A DNA stretch of 64,000 bases from Comamonadaceae bacterium M7527 (GTDB lineage Bacteria; Pseudomonadota; Gammaproteobacteria; Burkholderiales; Burkholderiaceae_C): contig CP087990.1 of NCBI GenBank assembly GCA_021044545.1, positions 1,302,001 to 1,366,000 on the forward strand, written 5' to 3'. This document shows positions 10,516 to 19,548 of this stretch, piece by piece. The notes under the pieces are model-generated. The model made no database searches, was not told where the DNA came from, and worked only from the letters and a program-made list of their open reading frames with translations. How positions within the stretch are numbered: the stretch's first letter is position 1; each line of letters starts with the position of its first letter. Made by a program: the position numbers and the translations under genes.

Positions 10516-11244
10516 CTAGTCCAACAGCCGCCCAACCTCTTGCTGCATGTCGCCAGCCCAGGTTCGGCGGTCGCGGCCTTGGCAGGTTTGGGCGCTGCCC
10601 ACTTGCACCCGGGCTTTGACAGGGCCTTGGCGCAACGTGCGCCAAATAGAGCCCACCAAGGTGTCGTCACCGACATAGGCCGCTGCCATGCTCAATGCAC
10701 CAGTGGTGCTGTCCAGGTAGCGAATACCCACTGGCCACACCTTGGCATCGGCGGCAATGGCGGCTTGAAACAGGTTGGCATGAAACGGCAACAATTGCTG
10801 GCCATCGCCTGTGGTGCCCTCTGGGAATACTGCTACCGTTTTGCCTTCACTCAAAAATGAGGCGATTTGGTGCACCACACGCATGGCATCACGCCTGCTG
10901 GCGCGTTCAATAAACAAAGTACCCGCACCGACAATGAGCTTGCCTACCAAGGGCCACGCCTTTACGTCTGACTTGGACACAAAGCGCACGGGATTGGCCG
11001 CATTCATCACCACAATGTCCAGCCATGACACGTGGTTGGCCACTACCAAGCCACCCGTACTAACACGCCCAGTCGTTTGCAACTGAACACCCAGTAGCTG
11101 CAACAGCTCAAGCGACCAGTTTTGCACCAACACCTGACGCTGTTCATCGGACACGCGCTCAAACTCGCGGGCAATGGTGCGCAAACCTTTCAACACATGG
11201 AAAATACCCAACACCATGTGCCATGCAGCGCGCAGTGGTGACAT
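10516..11244 (-). CDS. 1-acyl-sn-glycerol-3-phosphate acyltransferase family protein
   Basis: PlsC-type acyltransferase of 242 aa. The HX4D catalytic motif appears as NHVSWLD (about residue 88), followed by the FVSKSDVKAWPLVGKL region, the TLFIERASRRD block and FPEGTTGDG, all standard for lysophosphatidate or lysophospholipid acyltransferases. An N-terminal hydrophobic stretch fits membrane association. It begins three bases after the pyrC' stop and is the last gene of the yqgE-ruvX-pyrR-pyrB-pyrC' group. Whether it is the main PlsC of phospholipid synthesis or an OlsA-like paralogue cannot be decided here. Confidence 0.87.
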   Translation of the reverse strand: MSPLRAAWHMVLGIFHVLKGLRTIAREFERVSDEQRQVLVQNWSLELLQLLGVQLQTTGRVSTGGLVVANHVSWLDIVVMNAANPVRFVSKSDVKAWPLVGKLIVGAGTLFIERASRRDAMRVVHQIASFLSEGKTVAVFPEGTTGDGQQLLPFHANLFQAAIAADAKVWPVGIRYLDSTTGALSMAAAYVGDDTLVGSIWRTLRQGPVKARVQVGSAQTCQGRDRRTWAGDMQQEVGRLLD

Positions 11245-11247
11245 GGC

Positions 11248-12547
11248 TTAATCGCTTGCCTGGTCGGCCATGTAGGCCACATAGCCACTCACCACCGTAG
11301 CGCGCACTTGCGCGGGCAACTCATAGCCGCCAAAGGGAGAGTGCTTGCCTTGGCTGCGCAGATTGGCCGCGTTGACTTCCCAGTGCACATCAGGCTGATA
11401 AACACAGACGTCGGCCACACCGCCCACCACCAACTGACCAAGGCTTGATTGCAAACTGCCCAGGCTGCTACCCAACACACGGGCAGGACCGGCGGTGAGC
11501 ACCTCCATGACGCGGGCCAGCGGTACTTTATCTTCATTGGCCCACTTCACGGCCAGGCTCAGCAACAACTCCACCGCCGTTGCACCCGGCTCGGCTTGTG
11601 CAAACGGCAGGTTTTTGGCATCGGCCTCTACCGGGTTGTGGTCACTCACCAGCGCATCAATACTGCCGTCTGCCAAGCCAGCCCGCAGCGCGTCGCGGTC
11701 AATCTGCTGACGCACCGGTGGCTCCAAACGCAGGCGGGCATCGTAATAACCCATGTCTACATCTATCAGGTGCAGGTTGTGCACGCTCACATCACAGGTC
11801 ACCGGCAAGCCCTCAGCTTTGGCTTGCCTGACCAGCGCCAAACCAGCGGCACTGCTGAGGCGGCACAAGTGCACACGCGCTGGCGTGTTGCGCAGCAACT
11901 CAAACATGGTTTGCAGTGCAATCACCTCCGCTGAGACCGGTACACCACTCAAGCCCATGCGCGTGGCAAGTGGGCCACTGGCAGCCACGCCTTGACCTAA
12001 CCAGTAATCTTGCGGACGCAACCACACGCTGTAGCCGAATGAGGCGGCATACTGAAAGGTGCGCTGCAACACCTGGGTGTTCACAATGGGATGGTCGGCC
12101 TGACCAAAGCCTATGCAGCCCGACTCGGTCAGCTCGGCCATTTCTGTTAACACCTCGCCTTTGAGACCTTTGGTCAAAGCGCCCAGCGGGAACACACGAG
12201 ATTGATTGAGCTTTTCAGCGCGAAACTTGAGCATGTCCACCAAGCCCGGCTCATCCAGCACAGGGTCTGTATCTGGTGGGCACACCAACGATCACGCCAC
12301 CGGCAACTGCAGCCGCCATTTCAGACTCCAGCATTGACTCATGCTCAAAACCCGGCTCTCGTAAACGCGCGCACAAGTCTATAAGCCCCGGCGCCACGAT
12401 GCAGCCTGTGGCATCTATCACGCGATCCGGCGTGAAGTCTTTAATAGCGTTGCCTATGGCCACCACGCGCCCGCCTGCTATGGCGACATCTTGCGGTGTG
12501 TTGTTGGTAGCGTTTACAAGCTGTCCAGATTGAATGAGTAGTTTCAT
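11248..12547 (-). CDS. pyrC': Dihydroorotase-like protein (PyrC'), interrupted by a frameshift
   Basis: Amidohydrolase-fold dihydroorotase homologue of the type that pairs with aspartate carbamoyltransferase. The first part (start 12547, MKLLIQSGQLVNATNN) runs to about 12290. There the frame changes, and the rest continues as VCPPDTDPVLDEPGLVDML to the stop at 11248. The junction needs two added bases (or one removed) to give the expected GGVxxLVCPP. Corrected length would be about 433 aa. The metal-binding HxH of active enzymes is replaced: GLIDLCARLREPG stands where GLIDLHVHLREPG is expected, so this is probably the non-catalytic partner known from Pseudomonas. It starts four bases after pyrB. 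An active dihydroorotase should exist elsewhere. Confidence 0.88.
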
Positions 12548-12551
12548 AAGT

Positions 12552-13514
12552 TCAAGCCTCGTGGCTGGCAACAATAGACATCACAGCCATGCGCACCGCG
12601 ATACCAAAGGTGACTTGCGACAAGATCACCGCTTGCGGGCCGTCGGCCACGTCTGAGGCGATTTCAACGCCTCTGTTGATAGGGCCTGGGTGCATGACAA
12701 TGGCGTCGGGTTGGGCCAGCTGCATGCGCTTGGCAGTCAGGCCGTAGCTCTTGAAAAACTCTTGTGCAGAAGGCAGCAAGGCACCACTCATGCGCTCATT
12801 TTGCAAGCGCAGTGTGATCACCACGTCAGCGTCTCGAATGCCTTCTTCCATGTCGTTGCAAACGCGTACACCCAGCTGGCTCAAATCGCCTGGCACCAGG
12901 GTTTTGGGGCCCACCACACGCACATCAGGACAACCCAAGGTGGTGAGCGCGTGTATGTTGGAGCGCGCCACGCGAGAGTGCAACACGTCGCCCACAATCG
13001 CAACACGCAGGTTGGAAAAATCACCTTTGAAATGGCGGATGGTGTACATGTCCAAGAGTGCTTGGGTAGGGTGGGCATGACGCCCGTCTCCTGCATTCAC
13101 CACATGCACATGCGGGGCCACATGCTGCGCAATCAGGTAGGGTGCGCCAGACTCACTATGGCGCACAACAAAGATATCGGCGGCCATAGCGGCCAGGTTG
13201 TCTATGGTGTCTAGCAAACTCTCGCCCTTGCTGGCAGATGACCGCGCAATGTCCAGGTTGATCACGTCTGCACTCAGACGCGTGGCCGCAATGTCAAAGG
13301 TCGTGCGGGTGCGGGTGGAGTTTTCAAAGAACAAGTTGAACACGCTTTTGCCGCGCAGCAGCGGGACCTTCTTCACGTCGCGACTGCTTACACTCACAAA
13401 GTTGGCGGCCGTATCCAGGATGTGCGTCAGCACATCCTTGGACAAGCCTTCAGTGGAGAGCAAGTGAATGAGCTCACCGTTGGCGTTGAGCTGGGGGTTG
13501 CGTTGTATGCGCAT
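12552..13514 (-). CDS. pyrB: Aspartate carbamoyltransferase catalytic subunit
   Basis: Catalyses carbamoyl phosphate plus aspartate to carbamoyl aspartate, the committed step of pyrimidine synthesis. It is 320 aa with the carbamoyl-phosphate site [16 protein letters not shown], the KGESLLDT block, the HPTQALLDM motif and [11 protein letters not shown] near the end. No pyrI regulatory gene follows. Instead the inactive dihydroorotase-like gene lies directly downstream, which matches the class A ATCase layout (PyrB plus PyrC' dodecamer). It sits between pyrR and pyrC' on the minus strand. Confidence 0.96.
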   Translation of the reverse strand: MRIQRNPQLNANGELIHLLSTEGLSKDVLTHILDTAANFVSVSSRDVKKVPLLRGKSVFNLFFENSTRTRTTFDIAATRLSADVINLDIARSSASKGESLLDTIDNLAAMAADIFVVRHSESGAPYLIAQHVAPHVHVVNAGDGRHAHPTQALLDMYTIRHFKGDFSNLRVAIVGDVLHSRVARSNIHALTTLGCPDVRVVGPKTLVPGDLSQLGVRVCNDMEEGIRDADVVITLRLQNERMSGALLPSAQEFFKSYGLTAKRMQLAQPDAIVMHPGPINRGVEIASDVADGPQAVILSQVTFGIAVRMAVMSIVASHEA

Positions 13515-13553
13515 ATCGCGTTCGCCCTTAATTCTGTATTTGTTGCGGTGTGC

Positions 13554-14111
13554 TTACTGGTCTTTGCTCAGCGTGACGTCTTGCACGTCAAAGCTAAGGC
13601 TTTGGTCTGGATTTAACGCCAGCTCAAGCGACTGGCTAGGCGGCACATTGGCCACGCCTGCCACAAAGTCGGCACACACTGGCAGCTGCTTGTAGCCTGG
13701 GCGCTCCAGCAACACGGCCAGCTTCACGCTGTGTGGGCGGCCAAAGTCAAACAGCTCGTTGAGCACCGCGCGCAGGGTTCGCCCCGTGTACAACACGTCG
13801 TCGATCAGCCAAATGTGCGCGTCATTCACCTCAAAAGGCAGGCGGGTTTGAGTGGCGGTGGCGCTCAGGCCACGCTGCGCAAAGTCGTCTCTGTGCATGC
13901 TGCTGGAGATAACGCCAATCTCACCAGCCAGCCCCAAGTCTTTGTGCAAGCGCTGCGCCAGCCACACCCCGCCAGAAGCCACGCCGACCAAGCGCACAGC
14001 TTGCGTGGCATTGGCCAGCACTTGGCGCATGCCAGCCAACATCACTTGGTACAGTTGTTCCGCATCCAGCTGTTGTGCATTGGGCTGCTGTAGGTCTTGT
14101 TGTGTGCTCAT
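13554..14111 (-). CDS. pyrR: PyrR bifunctional pyrimidine regulator / uracil phosphoribosyltransferase
   Basis: PRTase-fold protein of 185 aa with the PRPP-binding loop IDDVLYTGRTLRAVLNEL and the GVASGGVWLAQRL motif. In Bacillus PyrR binds pyr mRNA and causes attenuation; it also has uracil phosphoribosyltransferase activity. In beta- and gammaproteobacteria it commonly precedes pyrB, where its RNA-binding role is not well established. The gap to pyrB is only 39 bases and contains no clear terminator, so attenuation at that point is not supported. The N terminus has a glutamine-rich extension before the domain. Confidence 0.92.
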   Translation of the reverse strand: MSTQQDLQQPNAQQLDAEQLYQVMLAGMRQVLANATQAVRLVGVASGGVWLAQRLHKDLGLAGEIGVISSSMHRDDFAQRGLSATATQTRLPFEVNDAHIWLIDDVLYTGRTLRAVLNELFDFGRPHSVKLAVLLERPGYKQLPVCADFVAGVANVPPSQSLELALNPDQSLSFDVQDVTLSKDQ

Positions 14112-14131
14112 GGGATTTTTGTGTATAGGGT

Positions 14132-14575
14132 TTACTGACCTCTGGGCGTGGCATCTAGACTGGCCAGGAACTGCTCCAGGATGATGCAGGCCGATGCGGC
14201 ATCCGCGTCTGCGGCGCCCATGCTGTGAGCTGCCGTGGTGGAGTAGCGCTCATCAACTTCAAACACGGGCAAGTTAAAACGTCCAGCCAGTTGGCGGCCG
14301 AATTTTTGCGCCGCATGAGTGTTGTCGTGTGGCGCACCATCTGGGTGGTAGGGCACGCCAATGACCAATGCCTGCGGTGCCCATTCTTTGACGCGCTGGC
14401 CTATCAAGTCCCAGCGTGCCTGCCCAACAGCCGCCACGGTTGGCATGGGCGATGCACTGGCGGTCAGGCGATTGCCACTGGCCATGCCGCAGCGCTTTTC
14501 GCCGTAGTCAAAACCTAAAAACAAATGCATGTGCGCTGGCACGGCGCCTGCGTGGGAGGTGACGCCTGATGCCAT
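14132..14575 (-). CDS. ruvX: YqgF/RuvX, putative Holliday junction resolvase or pre-16S rRNA nuclease
   Basis: RNase H-fold protein (147 aa) with the first catalytic aspartate in FLGFDYGEKRCGMASG, the central VIGVPYHPDG and the VDERYSTTAAH segment. In E. coli YqgF matures the 5' end of 16S rRNA. The ATG at 14575 overlaps the yqgE stop by one base; an internal ATG at 14530 (MHLFLGFDYGEKR) would give a more family-typical N terminus and may be the real start. The yqgE-yqgF pairing is conserved across proteobacteria. Confidence 0.92.
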   Translation of the reverse strand: MASGVTSHAGAVPAHMHLFLGFDYGEKRCGMASGNRLTASASPMPTVAAVGQARWDLIGQRVKEWAPQALVIGVPYHPDGAPHDNTHAAQKFGRQLAGRFNLPVFEVDERYSTTAAHSMGAADADAASACIILEQFLASLDATPRGQ

Positions 14576-15345
14576 CAGGCGTGCCCCGCCTGGCTGGACA
14601 ACATACCCACATTCAAGCCCAACAGCGCCATGGCGCGTGCATAGCGCTGCTCTGGCGGTGTGTCAAAAATAATGGCTTGGTCAGCGGGCACTGTCAGCCA
14701 CGCGTTTTCGCCAATTTCAGACTCTAGCTGACCTTTGCCCCAGGTGGCATAGCCCAGGGTGACCAGCACCTTGGAGGGGCCTGCGCCTTCAGACATGGCC
14801 TCTAGTACGTCCTTGGAGGTGGTCATCTCAAGGCGGTTGGCATCTGCCGGCATGTGGCTGGCCGCTTGGCCGTCTTGCTCGTCGGTCTCGTCGTCACTGG
14901 CGGCCAGCGCATCGCCAATTTGTTGTGCCAAATGTGCCGAAAATTTACGGCTTAAATGCTCGGTCAATTCAGCCACTGCCTGGTCGGCCAATTCGAGGTC
15001 AGACGGGCCTTCGCGCTTGGCCTGTATCACGATGGTAGAGGAGTACACAGACTCACCACCTTGCCCCATAGGGGCGTGCAGCACAAAGCCGCGCTCAGTT
15101 TGTACGGGGCCACCTTGAAACACAGGGGCATTGGCCATATCCGGGCGGGCCAGCTTGAGATCAATTTTGGTGAACAGCTCTGTGAGCGGAATGTCGCTGG
15201 GCTTGTTGATCACCAAACCCAAGGCGCCCTTCTCGCTGTGCTCACAGATGTAGACCACACTTTTGCCGAATAGCTCATCGTCTAACCCCGGCATAGCGAT
15301 TAGAAAATGATGGGTTAGGTCAATCACGGCACAATCTTCAAACAT
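14575..15345 (-). CDS. yqgE: UPF0301 (DUF179) protein YqgE, with an acidic insertion
   Basis: A 256-residue protein of the YqgE family, usually about 185-200 aa. The conserved parts are LTHHFLIAMPGLDDELFGKS near the start, GLVINKPSDIPL, PVFQGGPVQTERGFVLH, and the C-terminal LGYATWGKGQLE and NAWLTVPAD. The extra length lies at about residues 130-185 and includes an acidic, low-complexity patch (ASDDETDEQDGQ). The molecular function is not known; linkage to ruvX is the main clue. It is the first gene of the minus-strand pyr group and is divergent from the photolyase gene. Confidence 0.9.
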   Translation of the reverse strand: MFEDCAVIDLTHHFLIAMPGLDDELFGKSVVYICEHSEKGALGLVINKPSDIPLTELFTKIDLKLARPDMANAPVFQGGPVQTERGFVLHAPMGQGGESVYSSTIVIQAKREGPSDLELADQAVAELTEHLSRKFSAHLAQQIGDALAASDDETDEQDGQAASHMPADANRLEMTTSKDVLEAMSEGAGPSKVLVTLGYATWGKGQLESEIGENAWLTVPADQAIIFDTPPEQRYARAMALLGLNVGMLSSQAGHA

Positions 15346-15430
15346 ACACGCATTTTAAGGGGTGGACTGCCCTGCTATGCGTCTTTGTGATTTACTTCAA
15401 CCACCGCGCTTAGGCTGCCCATACAACACC

Positions 15431-16933
15431 ATGCCTGCAACACCTCATAAAAAATACGCCAAAGGCCTGATGTGGTTTAGGCGCGACTTACGCCTGGCCG
15501 ACAACGCAGCCCTGTACCAAGCCCTCAAAAGCTGTGATCAAGTGGTGTGTGTCTTTGTGTTTGACACCACTATTTTGGCGAGCCTACCCCCAACAGACCG
15601 GCGCGTGACATTCATTCACGACAGCCTGGTTGACCTCAACCGGCAATTGGCCAACACCGCACCGGCCGACCCACCAGCGCTGCTCACCCTGCATGGCCCG
15701 GCCAACCCCAGCATTGCCAGGCTGGCCCAAACATTGGGGGTGCAAGCGGTCTTCACCAATCGGGACGATGAGCCACAAGCGGTGGCACGCGATGCACAAA
15801 CCCTGGGCGACTTGGCCCATGCGGGCATCATGTTGCACACCTTTAAAGATCAGTGCATTTTTGAGCGCAGCGAAGTACTAACCCAAGCCGAACGGCCCTT
15901 TGGCGTATTTACGCCCTACAAAAACGCGTGGCTTAAAAAGCTTGAACCCTATGACTTGAAAGCCTACCCAAGTCTTGACTACGCAGGCGCGCTTACGCCA
16001 GCCAGCCAACTGCCCAGCGCCGCCACAGCACATGCGCGCATCCTGCCCTTAAGCCACATGGGCTTTGAGTGGCAAGACTTGCCAGCCCAGCACATCACAC
16101 CTGGCAGCACCGGTGCAAAAGCCTTGCTGCAAGACTTTGTAGACCGCATGACACGCTACAAGGACACGCGAGACTTTCCGTCGGTCAAAGGCCCCAGCTA
16201 CCTGAGCGTGCACTTGCGCTTTGGCACCGTGTCTATCCGCGAGCTGGTCCGTTTGGCCTTTGCACAACACGCCACAGGTGACATAGGCGCCAGCACATGG
16301 TTGTCCGAGTTGATATGGCGTGACTTTTACATGCAAGTGCTACACCACCATCCGCGTGTGGTGAACCATGCCTTCAAGCCTGAGTACGACAATATTGAGT
16401 GGGAAAGCGGCCCACACGCCAAAGCCCTGTTTGAGGCCTGGTGCAACGGCCAAACGGGTTACCCGCTGGTGGATGCCGCCATGCATCAGCTCAACCAGAC
16501 AGGCTATATGCACAACCGTTTGCGCATGGTAGTGGCCAGTTTTTTAACCAAAGACCTGGGGCTGGACTGGCGTTGGGGCGAGGCCTATTTTGCCCAACAG
16601 CTCATTGACTTTGACTTGTCAGCCAACAACGGCGGCTGGCAGTGGGCCAGCTCAAGCGGCTGCGATGCGCAACCCTACTTTCGCATCTTCAACCCCATCA
16701 GCCAAAGCGAGAAGTTTGATGCCAAAGGCAAATTTATCCGTCGCTATCTGCCGCAACTGAGCGAGCTGTCAGACAAGGCAATACATGCGCCGTGGCTGGC
16801 CTCACCCATGGAGCTATTGGCTGCCGGCGTCAAGCTGGGGGAGCACTACCCCATGCCTGTGGTGGACCATGCGCAAGCCCGCGCCAAAACATTGGCCAGG
16901 TATGCGGTGGTCAAGAAAAACAATGGCGCTTAA
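15431..16933 (+). CDS. phr: Deoxyribodipyrimidine photolyase
   Basis: Class I cyclobutane pyrimidine dimer photolyase (500 aa from the ATG at 15431; the frame is open from 15362). The N-terminal antenna-binding Rossmann domain begins with LMWFRRDLRLADNAAL. The C-terminal FAD domain contains the FPSVKGPSYLSVHLRFGTVS region, WLSELIWRDFYMQ, and DWRWGEAYFAQQLIDFDLSANNGGWQW, all signature photolyase motifs. It repairs UV-induced dimers using blue light. The TAA overlaps the TAA of the convergent rubredoxin gene, the two sharing the palindrome TTAA. Confidence 0.95.
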   Translation: MPATPHKKYAKGLMWFRRDLRLADNAALYQALKSCDQVVCVFVFDTTILASLPPTDRRVTFIHDSLVDLNRQLANTAPADPPALLTLHGPANPSIARLAQTLGVQAVFTNRDDEPQAVARDAQTLGDLAHAGIMLHTFKDQCIFERSEVLTQAERPFGVFTPYKNAWLKKLEPYDLKAYPSLDYAGALTPASQLPSAATAHARILPLSHMGFEWQDLPAQHITPGSTGAKALLQDFVDRMTRYKDTRDFPSVKGPSYLSVHLRFGTVSIRELVRLAFAQHATGDIGASTWLSELIWRDFYMQVLHHHPRVVNHAFKPEYDNIEWESGPHAKALFEAWCNGQTGYPLVDAAMHQLNQTGYMHNRLRMVVASFLTKDLGLDWRWGEAYFAQQLIDFDLSANNGGWQWASSSGCDAQPYFRIFNPISQSEKFDAKGKFIRRYLPQLSELSDKAIHAPWLASPMELLAAGVKLGEHYPMPVVDHAQARAKTLARYAVVKKNNGA

Positions 16934-17103
16934 ATTTGCACCAGTTCAAAATCTTCTTTGCGCGCGCCGCACTCGGGGCAAGTCCAGTTCATAGGCACGT
17001 CGGCCCACTTGGTACCAGGGGCCAAACCCTCTTCAGGCGCGCCTGTGGCTTCGTCGTAAATCCAGCCGCAAATCAGGCACATCCAAGTTGTTGTATCGCT
17101 CAT
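16930..17103 (-). CDS. Rubredoxin
   Basis: A 57-residue protein translated from the ATG at 17103. It carries both iron-binding cysteine pairs, MCLICGWIYDEATG and WTCPECGARKEDF, with the usual GTKWADVPMNW between them; this is the compact single-iron rubredoxin fold. Rubredoxins pass electrons to alkane hydroxylases, peroxide-reducing enzymes or other oxidoreductases. The partner cannot be told here. It is divergent from thiD, as seen in other Burkholderiales. Confidence 0.93.
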   Translation of the reverse strand: MSDTTTWMCLICGWIYDEATGAPEEGLAPGTKWADVPMNWTCPECGARKEDFELVQI

Positions 17104-17198
17104 TCGTTCTTCTCAGTGTGTTCTAAAATGACCTATTGTATCGGCGCGATGTCTAGCCTCCAACGGCTTTTGCCTGACCTTTTTTGAATAGCGCCACG

Positions 17199-18197
17199 AT
17201 GAAACCTACAGACAACAACGCTGCCGACCCGCCTGACAACCGTTCTGGCGACGTTCCGCGCAGTTTGGATAACGCAGCCCTTGAGCTCACGCTGCCGTGC
17301 GTGATGACCTTCAATGCCAACGACCCCAGTGGTGCAGGCGGTCTGGGCGCTGACCTCACAGCCATGGCCTCTGCATCGGTTCACGTCTTACCCGTGGTCA
17401 CCGGTGTGCTGATGCGGGACACCTCACACATACAAGACCATGTGGCCTTAGACGAAGAGGCCGTGACTGAGCAGGCGCGTGTGGCGCTGGAGGACATAGG
17501 ACTGGCCGCATTCAAGGTCGGCTTCTTGTGCAGCCCCGAGGTGGTGAGCGCAGTGGCCCAAATCACCAACGACTATGAAGACGTGCCAGTGGTGGCCTAC
17601 ATGCCCAACCTGGCATGGATGGACGACATCGCCCTGGACAACTACCTGGATGCATTCGCGGACCTGATGCTGCCGCAAACCACGATATTGGTAGGTAACT
17701 ACAGCACCCTATGCCGTTGGCTGTTGCCAGACTGGAATGCCGACAAAGCCCCCAGCCCCAGAGATGTGGCCAGGGCGGCAACTGAGCGCGGCGTGGTGTA
17801 TACCTTGGTCACTGGCCTGAACGCGCCAGACCAATACCTTGAAAACCACCTTGCCACACCTGAGAGCATTTTGGCCACGGCCAAGTTTGAGCGCTTTGAA
17901 TCTGTCTTCACCGGTGCTGGTGACACGCTGTCGGCTGCGTTGTGCGCCTTGATTGCCAGTGGCGAAGATTTACAGTCTGCCTGTGCCGACGCACTAACCT
18001 ACCTTGATCAAAGCTTGGATGCAGGTTTTGCTCCAGGCATGGGTCATGCCTTGCCAGACCGCATGTTCTGGGCGCGCGAAGACATAGATGACCAAGCCGA
18101 TGCAGAACAGGATCAACAGCCCCATACAGACGGCATGCCCAACTTGGGCGACTTTCCGCTGAACAACACCAAACACCAATTTTTAAGAGATACGTAC
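17199..18197 (+). CDS. thiD: ThiD-type hydroxymethylpyrimidine (phosphate) kinase, open into hemL
   Basis: Ribokinase-fold kinase of thiamine pyrimidine salvage and synthesis. The substrate region is [18 protein letters not shown] and the ATP site ends [16 protein letters not shown], so both halves of the fold are present. An upstream TTG at 17184 is possible; the ATG at 17199 is preferred. No stop separates it from hemL: after NNTKHQF the frame reads through a run of five T (18180-18184) into the hemL ATG. With four T the frame would close with TAA just before the hemL ribosome binding site, the usual arrangement. It is therefore either a genuine fusion or an indel. The acidic tail [13 protein letters not shown] is probably disordered. 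Confidence 0.85.
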
Positions 18198-19496
18198 ATG
18201 ACGACCAACCTCAACGAAGTTTTATTTGATCGAGCCAAGGCCACCATTCCTGGCGGTGTGAACTCACCCGTGAGAGCCTTCAAGGCCGTGGGTGGCACGC
18301 CCCGTTTTATCAAGCGCGCACAAGGCGCGTATTTTTGGGACGCCAACGACCAGCGCTACATTGACTACATTGGCTCGTGGGGTCCCATGATTCTGGGCCA
18401 CGGCCACGAGGCCATTAAAACTGCGGTGCACGCCGCGGTAGAGGAAGGCTTGTCGTTTGGTGCGCCCACTGAACGCGAAATTGAATTGGCAGAAGAAATC
18501 ATCAAGCTGGTGCCGTCTATAGATATGCTGCGCTTGGTCAGCTCAGGTACTGAGGCCGGCATGAGCGCCATACGGTTGGCACGCGGCGCGACCGGCAGAA
18601 GCAAGATCATCAAGTTTGAAGGCTGCTACCACGGCCATGCCGATGCACTGTTGGTCAAGGCCGGTTCAGGCTTGGCCACCTTTGGCAACCCCACCAGCTC
18701 GGGTGTGCCGCCTGAGGTGGTGCAACACACTCTGGTGCTGCCTTTCAACGATATAGAAGCACTAGAAGCAGCTTTCAAGCTGCACGGCGCCGAGACGGCT
18801 TGCCTGATGATGGAGCCTATTGCAGGCAACATGAACTTCGTACGCGCCAGCGTGCCGTTTGTCAAACGTTGCCGCGAGTTGTGCACCGAGTACGGCGCCT
18901 TACTGGCATTTGACGAGGTCATGTGCGGCTTTCGCGTGGCCTTGGGCAGCGCCCAAAGCCTATACGCCCAGGCCATTCCCGGCTTTGAACCCGACATGAC
19001 GGTTATGGGCAAAGTGATTGGTGGCGGCATGCCACTGGCTGCGTTTGGCGCCAAACGCGCCGTCATGGAGCACTTGGCACCCATCGGCGGCGTGTACCAG
19101 GCTGGCACCTTATCCGGCAACCCCGTGGCTACAGCGTGTGGCTTGGCCACCCTGCGCGAACTTCAAAAACCCGGCTTTTACGAGCAACTGGGCACACGCA
19201 CCGCCAGCTTGGTCAGCGGCATGACGGCAGCCGCCCAAGCCGCCGGCATAGCGATGTGCGGCGACAGCTTGGGCGGCATGTTTGGCTTTTTCTTCATGAA
19301 CGAGTTGCCGCAAAACTACGCCACAGTGATGACCACGGACAGTGCACGCTTCAACAAGTTCTTTCACGGCATGTTGGACCAAGGCGTGTACTTTGCACCC
19401 GCTTTGTTTGAAGCCGGCTTTGTCAGCGCCGCACACACTGAGCAGGACATTGCCGACACGGTAAAAGCAGCCGCCAGCGTGTTCGCAACGCTTTAA
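18198..19496 (+). CDS. hemL: Glutamate-1-semialdehyde 2,1-aminomutase
   Basis: PLP enzyme that makes 5-aminolevulinate from glutamate-1-semialdehyde, the C5 route to heme. From the ATG at 18198 it is 432 aa, full family length. The N terminus is [20 protein letters not shown], the glycine-rich [17 protein letters not shown] and [17 protein letters not shown] motifs are intact, and the PLP lysine lies in [21 protein letters not shown]-like purines 8-12 bases upstream serve as a ribosome binding site, so independent initiation is likely even though the ORF is continuous with thiD. Heme made here supplies the nearby ctaA/ctaB products and cytochromes. Confidence 0.95.
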   Translation: MTTNLNEVLFDRAKATIPGGVNSPVRAFKAVGGTPRFIKRAQGAYFWDANDQRYIDYIGSWGPMILGHGHEAIKTAVHAAVEEGLSFGAPTEREIELAEEIIKLVPSIDMLRLVSSGTEAGMSAIRLARGATGRSKIIKFEGCYHGHADALLVKAGSGLATFGNPTSSGVPPEVVQHTLVLPFNDIEALEAAFKLHGAETACLMMEPIAGNMNFVRASVPFVKRCRELCTEYGALLAFDEVMCGFRVALGSAQSLYAQAIPGFEPDMTVMGKVIGGGMPLAAFGAKRAVMEHLAPIGGVYQAGTLSGNPVATACGLATLRELQKPGFYEQLGTRTASLVSGMTAAAQAAGIAMCGDSLGGMFGFFFMNELPQNYATVMTTDSARFNKFFHGMLDQGVYFAPALFEAGFVSAAHTEQDIADTVKAAASVFATL

Positions 19497-19548
19497 CCAT
19501 GGCCGCAGCAAGCACATGGCCGCACCGGGCTGGCGTTGACCGAAAAGC

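Noticed and set aside
13515..13553. PyrR-type attenuator between pyrR and pyrB
   Set aside because: Only 39 bases are available, with no terminator hairpin or PyrR-binding loop visible.
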